From an uncultured Polaribacter sp. (lineage in GTDB: Bacteria; Bacteroidota; Bacteroidia; Flavobacteriales; Flavobacteriaceae), in the NCBI GenBank assembly GCA_913050305.1, contig CAJXAS010000008.1:1-25126 (forward strand): a stretch of DNA of 25,126 bases. The letters run 5' to 3'. Position 1 is the first letter of the stretch; each line of letters opens with the position of its first letter. Positions 1 through 7,894 of the stretch are shown here, piece by piece. The notes beneath the pieces were generated by a model. The model was not told the origin of the DNA and ran no database searches. It saw only the letters and a program-made list of their open reading frames with translations. The translations under genes and the position numbers were made by a program.

Positions 1-1132
1 TATTTTTAAATTCTTTAATAACCCAAGCTTCAATTTCATCACTAAATTCTGTTAATTCTACATCTTCTTCTTCAAGACCTTCTCTCTTAACATCTATTTC
101 GTAACCCGTTAATTCACTAGCTAAACGAATATTAACACCACCTCTACCAATTGCTTTTGAAACTTCCTCTGGTTTTAAAAGAACACTTACACGCCCTTTT
201 TTACCATTCCTTTCCTCTTCATACATTTCAATTTCCATTGAAGTAACCTTCGCAGGACTTAATGCTCTTGAAATAAAAAGTTGTTCATTTTTAGTATAAT
301 TAATAACATCTATGTTTTCATTACCTAACTCACGAACTATCCCATGAATTCTTGACCCTTTTACACCAACACAAGCTCCAACAGGATCTATTCTATCATC
401 ATAAGAATCTACCGCTACTTTTGCTTTCTCTCCTGGTATTCTTGCTACACCTTCAACAGTAATTAAACCATCAAAAACTTCAGGAATTTCTTGCTCAAAT
501 AATTTATTTAAAAAGTCTGGAGACGTTCTAGACAAAATAATTGCTGGCTTGTTCCCTCTTAACTCTACTGTTTTTATAACACCTCTTACAGAATCTCCTT
601 TTCTAAAGAAGTCTGAACGGATTTGTTCACTTTTTGGCAATACAATTTCATTACCATCGTCATCTAATAAAATAATTGCATTGTGACGAATATGGTGCAC
701 CTCTGCACTATATAATTCACCCTCTAATTCTTTAAAATGCTTAAATATATTTGTACTGTCGTGCTCGTATATTTTTGAAATTAAGTTTTGACGTAATGCT
801 AAAATAGCTCTTCTACCGAGATCAATTAATTTAACCTCTTCAGAAACATCTTCACCAATTTCAAAATCTGGTTCAATTAATTTTGCTTCCGCTAATTCGA
901 TTTCTTCATTATCATCTTCAGAAAAACCATCTGCAACAACAACCCTGTTTCTCCATATTTCTAAATCTCCCTTGTCAGGATTAATAATAATATCAAAGTT
1001 GTCATCAGAACCAAACTTTCGTTTTAAAGTAGCTCTAAAAACCTCTTCTAAAATAGACATTAATGTTACTCTGTCTATACTCTTGTTATCTTTAAATTCT
1101 GAAAACGAATCAATTAATGCTATATTTTCCAT
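1..1132 (-). CDS. nusA: Transcription termination/antitermination factor NusA (C-terminus cut by window edge)
   Basis: NusA binds RNA polymerase and nascent RNA and modulates pausing, termination and antitermination. The frame opens with ATG at 1132 and stays open for 377 codons to the window edge, so only the last few dozen residues at most should be missing. Visible parts are the N-terminal polymerase-binding domain (about 1-125), an S1 domain (about 135-200) and two KH modules: DPVGACVGVKGSR at 249-261 is the KH1 signature and SKAIGRGGVNIRLA at 325-338 the KH2 signature. The acidic C-terminal repeats of E. coli NusA would not fit in the remaining space if the protein has the usual Bacteroidota length. 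The start lies 11 bp after the rimP stop, the classic rimP-nusA-(infB) order, so the two are cotranscribed. Identification rests on the KH signatures and the neighbour. Confidence 0.96.
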   Translation of the reverse strand, partial: MENIALIDSFSEFKDNKSIDRVTLMSILEEVFRATLKRKFGSDDNFDIIINPDKGDLEIWRNRVVVADGFSEDDNEEIELAEAKLIEPDFEIGEDVSEEVKLIDLGRRAILALRQNLISKIYEHDSTNIFKHFKELEGELYSAEVHHIRHNAIILLDDDGNEIVLPKSEQIRSDFFRKGDSVRGVIKTVELRGNKPAIILSRTSPDFLNKLFEQEIPEVFDGLITVEGVARIPGEKAKVAVDSYDDRIDPVGACVGVKGSRIHGIVRELGNENIDVINYTKNEQLFISRALSPAKVTSMEIEMYEEERNGKKGRVSVLLKPEEVSKAIGRGGVNIRLASELTGYEIDVKREGLEEEDVELTEFSDEIEAWVIKEFKN

Positions 1133-1143
1133 TACGTTTATTC

Positions 1144-1605
1144 TTAAAATAAGATTTTCACTTTTGCTTCCTTAATCTCTGTATACTCTAAAGTTACTGT
1201 TTTATCTACAGTAATCTTTCCTTTACCAACTGGCTTTGGCTCTCTAGCTTTCCATTGCAAGACAATTTTGTCTTCATCTGCAGTAACTAAAGTACCTTCT
1301 AACTCCTCTTCTTCAGTTTTTACTTTAAGAATTCTATTCAAATTCTTAATGTACTGTCTTTTCACTTTTAGTGGATGTGCAATGTCTGGTGTACCAACTT
1401 CTAAAGAGAAATCTTCTACTTCTCTATCAAAATTATCGTTTATAACCCTACTTATACGCATAGTTTCACTTAATGAAACACCATTATCACCATCTACAAC
1501 AACTTGAACTTTGTTGTTTACAGATATAGATAATTCTATGAGATACAAAGACTCGTTAAGAGCCAATGCTTCGTCTACTATGTCTTTTAATGCTGCTTGA
1601 TTCAT
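1144..1605 (-). CDS. rimP: Ribosome maturation factor RimP
   Basis: RimP (old name YhbC/P15a) assists late assembly of the 30S subunit in the cytoplasm. The 153-residue product has the family length and layout: an alpha/beta N-terminal domain with the conserved stretch VVVDGDNGVSLSETMRISR (about 36-54), then FSLEVGTPDIAHPLKVKRQY (about 67-86), matching the family's 'EVSSPGL-RPL' motif, and a small C-terminal beta barrel in which KIVLQWK lies. It is the first gene before nusA, the arrangement found across bacteria. The ATG at 1605 follows a short leader containing a terminator-like hairpin and a good Bacteroidota promoter, so this is probably the first gene of the operon. Nothing looks broken. 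Confidence 0.95.
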   Translation of the reverse strand: MNQAALKDIVDEALALNESLYLIELSISVNNKVQVVVDGDNGVSLSETMRISRVINDNFDREVEDFSLEVGTPDIAHPLKVKRQYIKNLNRILKVKTEEEELEGTLVTADEDKIVLQWKAREPKPVGKGKITVDKTVTLEYTEIKEAKVKILF

Positions 1606-1625
1606 ATTAACCCTTAAAATGAAGT

Positions 1626-1654
1626 ATAAAAAGAGGGGACTTTTAAGTCCCCTT
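1626..1654 (-). promoter_or_regulatory. Terminator-like hairpin with U-tract in the rimP-nusA leader
   Basis: On the minus strand, arms AGGGGACTT and AAGTCCCCT (1634-1642 and 1645-1653) form a GC-rich stem, realistically 7 bp with a six-base loop. A run of five T follows at once (complement of 1628-1632). It has the form of an intrinsic terminator, yet it lies between the rimP promoter and the rimP start and no upstream gene reads into it on this strand. A leader attenuator for the rimP-nusA operon is the simplest reading. That function is inferred; the structure is seen directly. Confidence 0.6.
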
Positions 1655-1682
1655 CATTCTTCATTTACTATAAATTTCGGTG

Positions 1683-1714
1683 CAAATATACGAATTGTTT
1701 ATGATTTACCAAAA
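1683..1714 (-). promoter_or_regulatory. Promoter of rimP-nusA
   Basis: On the minus strand a perfect Bacteroidota -7 box TATATTTG (1683-1690) is preceded, with a 19-bp spacer, by a -33 element TTTTGG (1709-1714). Transcription would start near 1676, leaving a leader of about 70 nt before the rimP ATG. Spacing and sequence match the promoter seen before tRNA-Gln in this window. Confidence 0.7.
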
Positions 1715-1734
1715 CTCTGTAATTCATTATTTTT

Positions 1735-1762
1735 TTGTAACTTTAGATAGTAACTATATTTT
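1735..1762 (+). promoter_or_regulatory. Probable promoter of the universal stress protein gene
   Basis: TTG at 1735-1737 and TATATTTT at 1755-1762 (7 of 8 matches to TAnnTTTG) are separated by 17 bp. They would start transcription about a dozen bases before the ATG at 1781. The final G of the -7 box is absent, so this is a weaker call than the divergent rimP promoter. Confidence 0.45.
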
Positions 1763-1780
1763 AAACTTAAACAGCTATTT

Positions 1781-2608
1781 ATGAAAAAAATTCTAGTTCC
1801 TATCGACTTTTCTAAACCCTCTGAATATGCTGCAAAGATGGCAGCTAAAATTGCTAAAAAAACTGGTGCTTCCATAACTCTTATACATTTAATTGAACTT
1901 CCTTCGGAAATTGTAGATATATATTATGGTAGTAGGTTTAGCATCCCTGAAAGTATGCTTTATTTGAGGAAAATAAAAGAAAAAATTTTAGACTTTAAAA
2001 ATAATTTTTTTACCGAAGACATAAAGGTTGATTATTTTATAAAATTAAACAATCCTTTTGACGGTATAAAAAAGTATGCCGATAAAATTGATGCAGATTT
2101 AATTATTATGGGCTCTAGGGGCCATTCTAAGTTTGAAGAAATTATTATTGGATCAAATACAGAAAAAATTGTGAGAAGCTCGAAAACACCTGTTATTGTT
2201 GTGAAAAGAGACTCGAAAAAATTTAGTTTAAAAAATTTAGTTTTTGCTTCTAATTTCAAAAAAGATAATAAAGAAGTTTTTATCAAATTTTTAGATTTTG
2301 CAAATGCTTTTAATAGTAAAATACATTTACTAAGAGTAAACACACCCTCGGAATTTGAGAGTACAGCCGAATCAAAGCAAAAAATAAAAGATTTTATAAA
2401 GGAATATAATTTACTTAAATATTCAATAAATATTTATGATGATACTTCTATTGAAAAAGGAATTATTAATTTCTCGAGAGAGAAAAAAGTAGATTTAATA
2501 GCATTGAGCACCCACGGTAGGAGTGGTATTTCTCATTTGTTTTCAAGAAGCGTTGCCAAAAGCTTATCTGAAATAGCTTTAAAACCAATCTTTACGGTTA
2601 AAGTATAA
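1781..2608 (+). CDS. Tandem-domain universal stress protein (UspA family)
   Basis: This cytosolic 275-residue protein has two Usp domains in one chain (about 1-143 and 149-275), a form common in Bacteroidota. Domain 1 starts with KKILVPIDFSKPSEYA and carries the nucleotide-binding pattern G-2x-G-9x-G-S at 111-125 (GSRG to GS). Domain 2 has the corresponding segment LSTHGRSGISHLFSRS (242-257), but the first and third glycines are Ser243 and Arg256, so it may not bind ATP in the usual way. The gene diverges from rimP and converges on gapN, and looks monocistronic. Usp proteins are linked to survival under starvation or oxidative stress, but the exact role cannot be read from the sequence. The start is the first ATG and matches the conserved N-terminus. 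Confidence 0.88.
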   Translation: MKKILVPIDFSKPSEYAAKMAAKIAKKTGASITLIHLIELPSEIVDIYYGSRFSIPESMLYLRKIKEKILDFKNNFFTEDIKVDYFIKLNNPFDGIKKYADKIDADLIIMGSRGHSKFEEIIIGSNTEKIVRSSKTPVIVVKRDSKKFSLKNLVFASNFKKDNKEVFIKFLDFANAFNSKIHLLRVNTPSEFESTAESKQKIKDFIKEYNLLKYSINIYDDTSIEKGIINFSREKKVDLIALSTHGRSGISHLFSRSVAKSLSEIALKPIFTVKV

Positions 2609-2616
2609 TTTCTAAT

Positions 2617-2660
2617 AAAAAAAAGCCTCCTTTTCCAAATTACAAAAAGAAAGCTTTTTT
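2617..2660. terminator. Weak bidirectional terminator between usp and gapN
   Basis: The 72-bp gap between two convergent stop codons holds the inverted repeat AAAAAAGC (within 2617-2626) and GCTTTTTT (2653-2660), with a 26-nt interior that can add a few A-T/G-C pairs. It gives a T-run on each strand. The stem has few GC pairs, so the strength is uncertain. Its position between converging genes supports the call. Confidence 0.5.
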
Positions 2661-2680
2661 AATTTAAAAACGAAATTATA

Positions 2681-4273
2681 TTATAGAATATAATCTGTAC
2701 TAATAAAATTAGATGCTTTTTTATCTAACAATTCTTTTAAAATAGCATTGTTATAATCTGTATCTTTTGCTGCTAAAAAAGTTCTTATTGAAAAAGAACG
2801 CAGAGCATCATGCACACTTAAAGTGGCAACTGCAGAATCTTTTCTTCCTGTAAATGGATATACATCTGGCCCACGTTGTGCTGCACTATTTAAATTTACT
2901 CTACAAACTAAATTTACAAGCGTATCAATTAAGGGCGCTAAAGTTTTCACCTCACTTCCGAACACACTTACTTGTTGTCCGTAGTTAGAAGCTGCCATAT
3001 CATCTAAGGGTTCCTGGATGTTTTTAAACGAAATAATTGGTGTAACCGGACCAAATTGCTCTTCTTCAAAAACTCTAGAATCTTTAGAAACAGGATATAA
3101 AACTGCAGGAAAAATATAATTATCAGATGTTTCTCCTCCTTTTTTATTAATTACTTTTGCTCCTTTTTCAATAGCATCGTCAATTAATTCTTGAATATAT
3201 GCTGGTTTTCCTGGTTCAGGTAAAGGAGTTAATTTTACGTCATTTTCCCAAGGATTTCCAAATTTTAACGCATCTACTTTCTCAGCAAAACGTTTGTTAA
3301 ATTCAGCTACAATATGTTCATGAACATATAATATTTTTAAAGCTGTACACCGCTGTCCATTAAAAGAAGTCGCACCTGATATACATTCGTCAATTGCTAA
3401 ATCTAAATCTGCATCTGCTAAAACAATCGCTGGGTTTTTAGCTTCTAAACCTAAAACTAAACGCAATCTATTTTTCTGGGGATGATTTGCTTGAATTGCA
3501 TTAGCTGATTTACTATTTCCTATTAGCGCTAAAACATCTACAAGACCCGTTTTCATAATTGGCGTTGCTAATGTTCTACCTCTACCATAAATAATATTTA
3601 CAACACCTGCAGGAAAACTAGTTTGAAATGCTTCTAAAAGAGGCGAAAGAAGTAAAACACCAAGTTTAGCTGGTTTAAAAATAGCGGTATTCCCCATAAT
3701 TAAGGCCGGAATTAACAGCGCAAAAGTTTCATTTAAAGGATAATTGTAAGGCCCTAAACATAAGACAACTCCTAATGGACCTCTTCTAATATGCGCATGA
3801 ACTCCACTGTTTTTATCAAACTTTGCAGAATCTCTGTCCATTTTTTTATAATCCTCTATTGTGTCGTAAATATAGTCCACCGTTCTATCGAACTCTTTTT
3901 CTGAATCTGGTAAAGTTTTTCCAATTTCCCACATTAGTAGTTTTACAATTTCTTCCCTTTTGGTTTTCATTTGTACTACAAACTTTTCCATAGCAGCAAT
4001 TCTGCCTTCTACTCTCATTGTTGGCCATAAACCTTGCCCTCTGTCATATGCCTTATAAGCCGCATTTAAAGCGTCTATAGCTTCATCTCCTGTTAAATCT
4101 GGCACTGTACCTAGTAGAGTTGGTTTATATTCTTGATTTGATGAAATTGTAGAATACACTTGAGCACTAGGACCTTTCCATACTTTTAATTCGCCACCAA
4201 TTAAATAGGTGTTCTGATTTACAAGTGAAGTGATTTTGTATTTGCTCGGAATTTCTTTAAATGTATGTTTCAT
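2681..4273 (-). CDS. gapN: Non-phosphorylating NADP-dependent glyceraldehyde-3-phosphate dehydrogenase (ALDH superfamily)
   Basis: The family oxidises glyceraldehyde 3-phosphate directly to 3-phosphoglycerate with NADP+, bypassing ATP formation and supplying NADPH in the cytosol. The 530-residue chain has the aldehyde dehydrogenase layout: GPYNYPLNE (174-182) with the oxyanion Asn177, FKPAK (199-203) in the cofactor site, SFNGQRCTALK (303-313) with nucleophile Cys309 and the preceding Arg308 typical of GapN, EEEQFGPVTPI, and a late QRGPDVYPF-GRKDS motif resembling the GapN phosphate-binding region. Oddity: the usual general-base motif E-L-G-G-K reads G-L-E-A-K (275-279), so the glutamate is shifted by two. 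I believe this is a lineage trait, but cannot confirm it here. It is single, convergent with usp, and separate from the ilv block. Another ALDH substrate is possible. Confidence 0.8.
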   Translation of the reverse strand: MKHTFKEIPSKYKITSLVNQNTYLIGGELKVWKGPSAQVYSTISSNQEYKPTLLGTVPDLTGDEAIDALNAAYKAYDRGQGLWPTMRVEGRIAAMEKFVVQMKTKREEIVKLLMWEIGKTLPDSEKEFDRTVDYIYDTIEDYKKMDRDSAKFDKNSGVHAHIRRGPLGVVLCLGPYNYPLNETFALLIPALIMGNTAIFKPAKLGVLLLSPLLEAFQTSFPAGVVNIIYGRGRTLATPIMKTGLVDVLALIGNSKSANAIQANHPQKNRLRLVLGLEAKNPAIVLADADLDLAIDECISGATSFNGQRCTALKILYVHEHIVAEFNKRFAEKVDALKFGNPWENDVKLTPLPEPGKPAYIQELIDDAIEKGAKVINKKGGETSDNYIFPAVLYPVSKDSRVFEEEQFGPVTPIISFKNIQEPLDDMAASNYGQQVSVFGSEVKTLAPLIDTLVNLVCRVNLNSAAQRGPDVYPFTGRKDSAVATLSVHDALRSFSIRTFLAAKDTDYNNAILKELLDKKASNFISTDYIL

Positions 4274-4392
4274 AAATTGAGTTTGAAAAATTATCTAAAA
4301 ATACAATAATTTGTAACTTGTTGACTCTTTTTTTTTAGATTACTAATTTAAATTAAAAAAGGTATTTTAATATTATGTAAAATTAAAATGCT

Positions 4393-4400
4393 CAAATTTA
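4393..4400 (-). promoter_or_regulatory. Possible -7 box for gapN
   Basis: The minus strand reads TAAATTTG, a perfect TAnnTTTG, about 120 bp before the gapN start. There is no TTG at the expected -33 distance, and such 8-mers arise by chance in AT-rich DNA. The rest of the 199-bp gap between gapN and ilvA shows no clear terminator or other element. Confidence 0.3.
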
Positions 4401-4472
4401 TACTGATTATAAATAAAGTTAAGTTTTTCCTGTTTAAAGTACCTTAATATTTGATTGTCAATTTTTAAGAAA

Positions 4473-5735
4473 TTATACTAAAAATTGGAGCAAATCTGGG
4501 TTATCATTTAAATAATCTCCAAAGAAATTATGCTCTTTCATTCTTTTAATTAAAGGTGCCAAATCTTTAGAAGATAGCAGCTCTAAACCAACCACAGCAG
4601 ACCCATTTGTTCTATTATTCTTCTTGGTATATTCAAAATGGGTTATATCAGCATTAGGTCCTAAAATTTCTACTACAAACTCTTTTAGAGCTCCTGCTCT
4701 TTGAGGAAACTTTACAATAAAATAATGTTTTAGATTAGCATATAACATGGCTCGCTCTTTAATTTCTGGAGTTCTTGTGATATCATTATTACTTCCACTC
4801 ACAATGCAGACAACATTTTTTCCTTTAATTTCATCTGCAAAAAAATCTAAAGCTGCAATACTTAGCGCACCTGCTGGCTCTACAACTATTGCATCTTTAT
4901 TATATAAGTCTAAAATAGTCTGACAAACTTTACCCTCAGGAACTGTTATCATATCATACAAATTTTGCTGACATATAGCAAAATTTAAATCGCCTACTCT
5001 TTTAACAGCCGCGCCATCCACAAAAGAATCTATTGTATCTAAAGGAGTATTTATTTTATTTTTAATTGAGGTTAACATTGAAGGTGCTCCCTCTGGTTCT
5101 ACTCCAATAATTTTTGTTTTTGGAGATAATTGCTTAAAAATAGATGACAAACCAGATGATAAACCTCCGCCACCAACAGCTACAAAAACGTAATCAATTT
5201 TTTTTATTGTCTGTTCTAGAATTTCTAAACCTACCGTTGCTTGCCCTTCAATAACTTTTTCGTCATTAAAAGGGTGAATAAATGTTTTATTTTCTGCATC
5301 ACATGCTTTTTTAGCAGCATTAAAAGCATCATCAAAAGTATCTCCTTCAATGACCACTTCAATAAAGTCTTCACCAAACATTTTTACCTGATTTATTTTT
5401 TGATTTGGCGTAGGTGAAGGCATGAAAATAGTTCCTTTTATCTTCAGTAATTTACAAGACAAAGCTACGCCTTGCGCATGATTACCTGCACTAGCACATA
5501 CAATTCCACATTTTTTTTCATCTATATTTAAAGAAGACATTTTATTATAAGCTCCTCTAATTTTATAAGAACGTACTACTTGTAAATCCTCTCTTTTAAA
5601 CAGAATAGTTGCATCAAATTCTTTTGAAAAAGTAACATTTTGATTTAACGGTGTTTTATAAGCTACACCTTCTAAATTCTTAGAAGCTGCTTTTACGTTT
5701 TCTAAACTAGGAAAGTAAATTTGTTTCTCTTGCAT
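4473..5735 (-). CDS. ilvA: Threonine dehydratase, biosynthetic
   Basis: A PLP enzyme that deaminates threonine to 2-oxobutanoate, the committed step to isoleucine. The catalytic domain (about 1-335) shows SYKIRGAYN with the Schiff-base Lys58, SAGNHAQG (82-89) and the phosphate-binding GGGGL (189-192 region), plus VSGSN near 315. A single C-terminal ACT-like domain (about 338-420) starts with HYFIVKFPQRAGALKEFV. The 420-residue length matches one-regulatory-domain enzymes such as that of Bacillus rather than the 514-residue E. coli form, so isoleucine control may be simpler. It is the last gene of the ilv block, 141 bp after ilvC, further than the other ilv spacings, with hairpins in that gap. 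It links the block to the divergent threonine operon. Confidence 0.95.
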   Translation of the reverse strand: MQEKQIYFPSLENVKAASKNLEGVAYKTPLNQNVTFSKEFDATILFKREDLQVVRSYKIRGAYNKMSSLNIDEKKCGIVCASAGNHAQGVALSCKLLKIKGTIFMPSPTPNQKINQVKMFGEDFIEVVIEGDTFDDAFNAAKKACDAENKTFIHPFNDEKVIEGQATVGLEILEQTIKKIDYVFVAVGGGGLSSGLSSIFKQLSPKTKIIGVEPEGAPSMLTSIKNKINTPLDTIDSFVDGAAVKRVGDLNFAICQQNLYDMITVPEGKVCQTILDLYNKDAIVVEPAGALSIAALDFFADEIKGKNVVCIVSGSNNDITRTPEIKERAMLYANLKHYFIVKFPQRAGALKEFVVEILGPNADITHFEYTKKNNRTNGSAVVGLELLSSKDLAPLIKRMKEHNFFGDYLNDNPDLLQFLV

Positions 5736-5752
5736 GGGACGAATATAAAAAT

Positions 5753-5810
5753 AAAACCTACCAGGATGTTGATTCTAATAGGTTTTTTTGATTCCTATTT
5801 ACATGGGAAT
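5753..5810 (-). promoter_or_regulatory. Mutually exclusive hairpins between ilvC and ilvA
   Basis: On the minus strand, in order of transcription: ATTCC/GGAAT (5806-5810 with 5791-5795), then AATAGG/CCTATT (5794-5799 with 5777-5782), then AAAACCTA/TAGGTTTT (5779-5786 with 5753-5760). The last is followed by a T-rich tract just before ilvA. The second hairpin shares bases with both others, so only one set can form at a time, like an antiterminator and a terminator. The plus strand of the last hairpin also ends in a T-run. The structures are seen directly; a regulatory function is inferred. Confidence 0.4.
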
Positions 5811-5827
5811 TATAATTTTATTTGACA

Positions 5828-5847
5828 CCTAATAAAAAAATATTAGG
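5828..5847. repeat. Inverted repeat after ilvC
   Basis: CCTAATA (5828-5834) and TATTAGG (5841-5847) form a 7-bp stem with a six-A loop on the plus strand, 30 bp after the ilvC stop. On the plus strand it is followed by a T-run; on the ilv (minus) strand it has no U-tail. It may therefore protect the 3' end of ilvC mRNA rather than terminate it. Confidence 0.4.
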
Positions 5848-5876
5848 AACTTTTTTACATTAAAATCTTTATTTAC

Positions 5877-7352
5877 TTATGCCGATTTTATGACCTTCAT
5901 TGCTGTCATAGAAGCTCTTAATTTTGCCCCTACAATTTCTACCGGATGGTTTCTAATGATTGCATTAACTCTAATCAATTCTTTATTATCAACATCATTA
6001 CCATCTGTAAATTTATTACCTATAAGATCTGTAGAAACCGTCTTCATAAAATCTGTTAATAAAGGCTTACAAGCATGATCAAATAAATAACAACCATATT
6101 CTGCAGTATCAGAAATTACACGATTCATTTCAGCCAATTTCATTCTTGCTATTGTATTTGCAATTAACGGCGTTTCATGCAAAGACTCGTAATAAGCAGA
6201 TGCTTCTATAATTCCAGAATCTGTCATTGCTTCAAAAGCCAATTCTACACCAGCTCTAACAAAGGCAACTAACAAAGTTCCATGATCAAAATATTCTTGT
6301 TCAGAAATTTCTTGCGTTGTAACTTCTTGCTTCTCGAAAGCAGTTTCACTTGTTGCAGCTCTCCAGGTTAATAAGTTTTTATCATCATTTGCCCAATCTT
6401 CCATCATGGTTTCAGAGAAGTGACCTGTCATAATATCATCCATGTGTTTTTGAAACAGCGGACGCATAATATCTTTTAGTTCTTCAGAAATTTTAAATGC
6501 TTTTACTTTTGCAGGATTAGACAACCTATCCATCATATTAGTAATCCCTCCATGCTTTAAAGCTTCCGTTACCGTTTCCCAACCATACTGAATTAACTTT
6601 GCAGCATATCCCGGTTCAATTCCTTCTGCTACCATTTTATCAAAAGATAAAATTGCACCTGTTTGCAACAAACCACATAAAATAGTTTGTTCTCCCATTA
6701 AATCAGATTTTACTTCTGCCACAAAAGAAGATTCTAAAACACCCGCTCTATGGCCTCCTGTTCCAACGGCATAAGCCTTTGCTTGCGCCCATCCTTTATT
6801 TTCTGGATCATTTTCTGGATGCACAGCAATTAAGGTTGGCACTCCAAATCCTCTTTTATATTCTTCTCTAACTTCAGATCCAGGACACTTAGGAGCCACC
6901 ATAATTACGGTTAAATCCTTTCTAACCTGTGTTCCTTCTTCAACAATATTAAAACCATGCGAATAAGATAATGTTGCACCTTTTTTCATTAATGGCATTA
7001 TTGTGTTCACAACATTAGTGTGTTGTTTGTCTGGAGTTAGATTTAATACTAAATCTGCAGAAGGAATTAAATCTTCATAAGTGCCCACTAAAAACCCGTT
7101 TGAATTGGCATTCACAAAAGAAACTCTATTTTGATCAATAGCTGCTTGTCTTAAAGCATAGGAAATATCCAAACCAGAATCTCTCATATTCAATCCTTGA
7201 TTTAAGCCTTGTGCCCCACAACCCACAATAACAATTTTCTTTCCTTTTAATGCGCGTACTCCGTCCTCAAATTCTGAAGCATCCATAAAACGACATTTTC
7301 CTAATTGTTCTAATTTTTCTCTTAATGTTAGTGTGTTAAAATAATTTGACAT
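5877..7352 (-). CDS. ilvC: Ketol-acid reductoisomerase, class II (NADPH)
   Basis: Isomerises and reduces acetolactate or acetohydroxybutyrate to the dihydroxy acids of valine and isoleucine synthesis, using NADPH and Mg2+. At 491 residues it is the long class II form, the same length as E. coli IlvC. The Rossmann motif GCGAQG is at 44-49. Arg68, Arg76 and Ser78, the residues that hold the NADPH 2'-phosphate in E. coli IlvC, fall at identical positions. The C-terminal half holds duplicated helical KARI domains with acidic metal ligands (for example LMGEQTILCG and VELAFEAMTDSG). The start lies 10 bp after the ilvN stop, consistent with cotranscription. The next gene, ilvA, follows after a 141-bp structured gap. 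Confidence 0.97.
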   Translation of the reverse strand: MSNYFNTLTLREKLEQLGKCRFMDASEFEDGVRALKGKKIVIVGCGAQGLNQGLNMRDSGLDISYALRQAAIDQNRVSFVNANSNGFLVGTYEDLIPSADLVLNLTPDKQHTNVVNTIMPLMKKGATLSYSHGFNIVEEGTQVRKDLTVIMVAPKCPGSEVREEYKRGFGVPTLIAVHPENDPENKGWAQAKAYAVGTGGHRAGVLESSFVAEVKSDLMGEQTILCGLLQTGAILSFDKMVAEGIEPGYAAKLIQYGWETVTEALKHGGITNMMDRLSNPAKVKAFKISEELKDIMRPLFQKHMDDIMTGHFSETMMEDWANDDKNLLTWRAATSETAFEKQEVTTQEISEQEYFDHGTLLVAFVRAGVELAFEAMTDSGIIEASAYYESLHETPLIANTIARMKLAEMNRVISDTAEYGCYLFDHACKPLLTDFMKTVSTDLIGNKFTDGNDVDNKELIRVNAIIRNHPVEIVGAKLRASMTAMKVIKSA

Positions 7353-7362
7353 TTTTATTTAT

Positions 7363-7893
7363 TTAGTTGTTGTATGTTTCTAATAATTCTGAAATTTTCA
7401 TTTCTTCTTTGGTTACTGCAATTAAACCCGAACGCGTGTATTGCATAATACCAAAATCACTTAACTGATTGTGCAATGCTACTATTTCTTCTTTTTTTCC
7501 TGATTTTTCAAGTACAAAAAACTCTTTATTAACAGTTACAATTCTTGCGTTACTTTCTTTAATGATATTCTGAATTTGACGTTCTTCAAATAACAATTCA
7601 GATTTAATTTTAAATAAACCAGAAATTTGATAAATAATTTCATCAAGATCGTGGTAATATGCTTTAATTACCTCCACCTGTTTTTCAATTTGACCAATAA
7701 TTTTCTTCACGTTATCTTCTGCCATATTTACAACAATTGTAAATTTAGCAACCTCTTCAATTTCGGAAGGAGAAATATTTAAACTCTCTATGTTAATATG
7801 TCTTCTCTGAAAAATAGCTGAAATTCTATTTAACAAACCTATGTTGTTTTCAGTATAAACTGATATTGTAAATAGTTGTTTTTCTTTGTTCAT
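7363..7893 (-). CDS. ilvN: Acetolactate synthase small (regulatory) subunit
   Basis: The regulatory partner of IlvB, which normally confers valine feedback inhibition and raises activity. An N-terminal ACT domain (about 6-82) begins with LFTISVYTENNIGLLNRISAIF, where the glycine-leucine-leucine turn is the typical effector-binding loop. The second half (about 90-165) resembles the C-terminal ALS small-subunit domain. The 176-residue length is standard for the full-size (IlvH-like) subunit. A single base separates its start from the ilvB stop, so the two are almost certainly translationally coupled. The symbol ilvN or ilvH could be used. No defect is visible. Confidence 0.94.
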   Translation of the reverse strand: MNKEKQLFTISVYTENNIGLLNRISAIFQRRHINIESLNISPSEIEEVAKFTIVVNMAEDNVKKIIGQIEKQVEVIKAYYHDLDEIIYQISGLFKIKSELLFEERQIQNIIKESNARIVTVNKEFFVLEKSGKKEEIVALHNQLSDFGIMQYTRSGLIAVTKEEMKISELLETYNN

Positions 7894-7894
7894 C

